A DNA stretch of 34,375 nucleotides from a bacterium (GTDB lineage Bacteria; Bacillota_I; Bacilli_A; RFN20; DUOZ01). This document shows, in pieces, positions 32,627-34,375 of the stretch. The first letter of the stretch is position 1. Each line of letters opens with the position of its first letter. Made by a program: the position numbers and the translations under genes. The stretch is taken from contig DUOZ01000036.1 in the NCBI GenBank assembly GCA_012838555.1, positions 1 through 34,375 on the forward strand. The letters are read 5' to 3'. Below the pieces are notes generated by a model that made no database searches, was not told the origin of the DNA, and saw only the letters and a list, made by a program, of their open reading frames with translations.

Positions 32627-32666
32627 AAAAGGAGGTAACATTTTGATCATTAACCTCCTTTTTGAT
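32624..32666. terminator. Bidirectional terminator between the hydrolase and the AraC regulator
   Basis: AAAAAGGAGGT (32626-32636) pairs with ACCTCCTTTTT (32653-32663), with T runs in both directions. The GGAGG inside it resembles a ribosome binding site but is part of the stem. Confidence 0.88.
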
Positions 32667-32667
32667 G

Positions 32668-33531
32668 TTAAATTTTTACGGGGACTAATTCAATATAACC
32701 TCTTTTTCCAATAGGTTCAAGTTGGATTCGAGGGTTTTTATCATCCCATCTATAACCTAAAGATTGAGGATTGAATTTATCTATTGCTTCCCAAAGTGTT
32801 TTGATAGCTTCTCCATAGTTTTCTTCTAAAAATGGTTCACCTATAAACTTAAGATATGTAGATTTCGGTAATGTAATTACATCAAAGCCTTCAGGAATTT
32901 CACCTTGATAATCAAGAGGTACTTCAACACCTTGAACATAAATGGATGTTCCTTCTTTTACATATTTTTTAGGTAACCATAAACAGACTGGTTCTCCTAA
33001 AGGAGATTTAATACTAGTTAAAATACCCCAAATATCACAACCAACTTCTTCACAATAATCCATATAATTATTGGCTTTAATACCTCTTTTAATTATTACT
33101 TTACGTTCTTCTTTTTCAACTACACTAATAAAAACATAATTCGTTTCTTTCATATGATGTTTCTCCTTTTTATCATATTTTATAAAGGGGATAAATAAGT
33201 TGATTGGTTTATTGTTACGAGAGTATTCATATGGATTAACCCCAAATTCTTTTAAAAATGCTCTTTGATAACCATCAACTGATTCGTATCCATACTCACT
33301 AGCAATGTCGATAATTTTAACTTTTTCATCACGTAATTTCATCGCAGATTTAGATAACTTCAACTTTCTAATATAATCACCTGGAGTAATATTTAAAACT
33401 TCTTGAAACAATCTACTTATATGCCAAGGTGAATAATGAAAGTTATTGGCTAAATCAACTAATGTAATTTTGTGTTCAATGTGTTCTTCAATAAATATTT
33501 GCATGTTTCTAACAATATCAATCTTACTCAT
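32668..33531 (-). CDS. AraC-family regulator with GyrI-like effector domain
   Basis: The 287-residue transcription factor has two AraC helix-turn-helices at about 9-105 (LVDLANNFHYSPWHISRLFQ and IIDIASEYGYESVDGYQRAF) and a C-terminal GyrI-like/SOUL-type small-molecule-binding domain from about 125 to the end, with IWGILTSI and GYIELVPVKI. It resembles Rob-type regulators that sense lipophilic compounds and act on efflux or detoxification genes, but no such gene is next to it. GAGGGATAG precedes the ATG. Its nearest neighbour, the hydrolase, is convergent, so its targets are not obvious. Confidence 0.9.
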   Translation of the reverse strand: MSKIDIVRNMQIFIEEHIEHKITLVDLANNFHYSPWHISRLFQEVLNITPGDYIRKLKLSKSAMKLRDEKVKIIDIASEYGYESVDGYQRAFLKEFGVNPYEYSRNNKPINLFIPFIKYDKKEKHHMKETNYVFISVVEKEERKVIIKRGIKANNYMDYCEEVGCDIWGILTSIKSPLGEPVCLWLPKKYVKEGTSIYVQGVEVPLDYQGEIPEGFDVITLPKSTYLKFIGEPFLEENYGEAIKTLWEAIDKFNPQSLGYRWDDKNPRIQLEPIGKRGYIELVPVKI

Positions 33532-33615
33532 TATCTATCCCTCAATTATATTTTAATTAGCATAGTATTTTTTATCTCGACTTTTTTTGCTATTATGCTT
33601 ACAAAATATTATATA

Positions 33616-33664
33616 TAAAAACCCTCATTAAGTTCACTACCTTAGTAATGATACTTTTGAGGGT
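33616..33664 (-). terminator. Terminator of the oxidoreductase operon
   Basis: Outer stem ACCCTCA/TGAGGGT (33664-33658 with 33627-33621, minus strand), inner stem TCATTAC/GTAGTGA with a 4-base loop, followed by TTTTTATAT. Confidence 0.85.
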
Positions 33665-33677
33665 GCTAAAGATTTAT

Positions 33678-34232
33678 TTATGCTAGGTAATTTTTATTAA
33701 AGTATTCTCTACCAGCTTTTAGTGCTTCATGATTTAAACTTATTAAGTGAGCTTTACTTTCACCAAAAATCTTTTGAAGCATTTTAATTATTAATTCATC
33801 ATCAAATAAATTAGTTTTAGCAAGATAAGCACCAATCATTACCATATTGGCTACTTTGAAGTTACCTAATTTACCAGCGATTTCATTTACTGGTATGTAA
33901 AAGACTTCAATATCATTTCTATTACTTTTTTGCTCAACAAGTGATGAATTAATAAACAAACGTCCATTTGGTTTTACTTTAACTTCGAATTTATCTAAAG
34001 AAGGTTTATTCATTACAATTACTGTATCAGCTTTAGAGATAACTGGTGAATTAACAGGGTTTTCTGAAATAGTAACAGAACAATTTGCAGTGCCACCGCG
34101 CGTTTCAGGCCCATATGAAGGGTACCATAATGTATTTAAATTACATTCATTAGCAGCATAAGCTAGTAATTGTCCCATTAGCATGACACCTTGACCACCA
34201 AAACCAGCACATATAATCTTTTCATCAATCAT
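33678..34232 (-). CDS. 2-oxoacid:ferredoxin oxidoreductase, gamma subunit
   Basis: Gamma subunit of the oxygen-sensitive enzyme that oxidatively decarboxylates a 2-oxoacid to the acyl-CoA, passing electrons to ferredoxin. ICAGFGGQGVMLMGQLLAYAA near the N-terminus and YPSYGPETRGGTANCSV (about 38-54) are diagnostic of this subunit. At 184 residues it is a separate gamma polypeptide, as in KorC/VorC-type complexes. Its ATG overlaps the stop codon of the beta subunit gene. Whether the substrate is 2-oxoglutarate, 2-oxoisovalerate or another oxoacid cannot be said from this subunit. The enzyme implies anaerobic metabolism. Confidence 0.93.
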   Translation of the reverse strand: MIDEKIICAGFGGQGVMLMGQLLAYAANECNLNTLWYPSYGPETRGGTANCSVTISENPVNSPVISKADTVIVMNKPSLDKFEVKVKPNGRLFINSSLVEQKSNRNDIEVFYIPVNEIAGKLGNFKVANMVMIGAYLAKTNLFDDELIIKMLQKIFGESKAHLISLNHEALKAGREYFNKNYLA

Positions 34233-34375
34233 TATTTGGCCTCCTTAGTAATATCCTTATATACACCAAGTGGATAATAAGGAATCATATTTTCTTCAGC
34301 CCATTTAAGTGCATCAATTGGAGTCATTCCCCAGTTAACTGGGCACGTTGAGATAAATTCTATTAATGAAAAACC
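34232..34375 (-). CDS. 2-oxoacid:ferredoxin oxidoreductase, beta subunit, C-terminal end (partial)
   Basis: The open frame from the right edge encodes the last 47 residues of the thiamine-diphosphate-binding beta subunit, including FISTCPVNWGMTPIDALKW and IPYYPLGVYKD, the expected C-terminus of the KorB/VorB type. It ends in TAATG, overlapping the gamma start codon by one base, with AGGAGG for the gamma gene inside its last codons. The alpha subunit is expected further right, outside the window. Confidence 0.92.
   Translation of the reverse strand, partial: GFSLIEFISTCPVNWGMTPIDALKWAEENMIPYYPLGVYKDITKEAK

Noticed and set aside
32637-32711. Short leader-peptide-like frame starting TTG after GGAGGT
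   Set aside because: The GGAGGT is one arm of the bidirectional terminator, and the frame only runs antisense through the end of the AraC gene.

Overview
This AT-rich stretch of bacterial chromosome looks like an anaerobic, endospore-forming, low-GC Bacillota, most likely a deep or gut/sediment lineage of class Bacilli. The evidence is: spoIVA and a spoVIF homologue; a spore-coat-like cupin behind a sigma-K-type promoter; a T-box asparaginyl-tRNA synthetase gene; a Rex repressor; a ferredoxin, a YumC-type ferredoxin-NADP reductase and a 2-oxoacid:ferredoxin oxidoreductase. Gene neighbourhoods known from Bacillus recur here (dnaD-nth beside asnS; tsaE-tsaB-rimI-tsaD near rex; cmk-der near spoVIF-spoIVA; a nupNOPQ-like transporter). 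TGA is used as a stop (rimI, tsaE), so this is not the Mycoplasma code. The genus cannot be named from sequence reading alone.

Layout. 1-1.9 kb: the start codon of a leftward gene at the edge, HU, a short DapB overlapping an unknown membrane-anchored protein. 1.9-2.5 kb: leftward Tyr-rich cupin with a sigma-K-like promoter. 2.5-5.5 kb: dnaD-nth facing a convergent asnS with a complete Asn T-box leader. 5.5-8.8 kb: leftward tsaE-tsaB-rimI-tsaD (t6A tRNA modification) followed by rex. 8.9-9.8 kb: two tandem paralogous zinc-ribbon membrane proteins. 9.9-11.5 kb: ferredoxin-NADP reductase and a YxjI/LOR-type protein. 11.5-13.4 kb: leftward membrane GDPD and an ATP-grasp ligase. 13.7-18.6 kb: a nucleoside-type ABC importer (lipoprotein, ATPase, two permeases) with a cre-like site upstream and an internal attenuator, convergent with thymidine kinase, so nucleoside uptake and salvage sit side by side. 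19.5-23.5 kb: a large YfhO-family membrane protein and a DEDDh exonuclease. 23.6-24.3 kb: a decayed pseudogene that can be pieced together across several frameshifts. 24.3-26.2 kb: leftward unknown polytopic membrane protein and a ferredoxin. 26.4-31.7 kb: rightward tail-anchored unknown, cmk, der, spoVIF, spoIVA and an M15 peptidase with a peptidoglycan-binding domain. 31.7-34.4 kb: alpha/beta hydrolase, convergent AraC/GyrI regulator, and the gamma and (partial) beta subunits of a 2-oxoacid:ferredoxin oxidoreductase.

Most transcription units end in clear intrinsic terminators, several of them bidirectional between convergent genes. I found no tRNA, rRNA, CRISPR array, insertion sequence or prophage. 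The window is mainly housekeeping and sporulation chromosome. The points most worth a second look are the decayed pseudogene, the sigma-K-like promoters, the hairpin that buries the spoVIF ribosome binding site, and several families without a known function.
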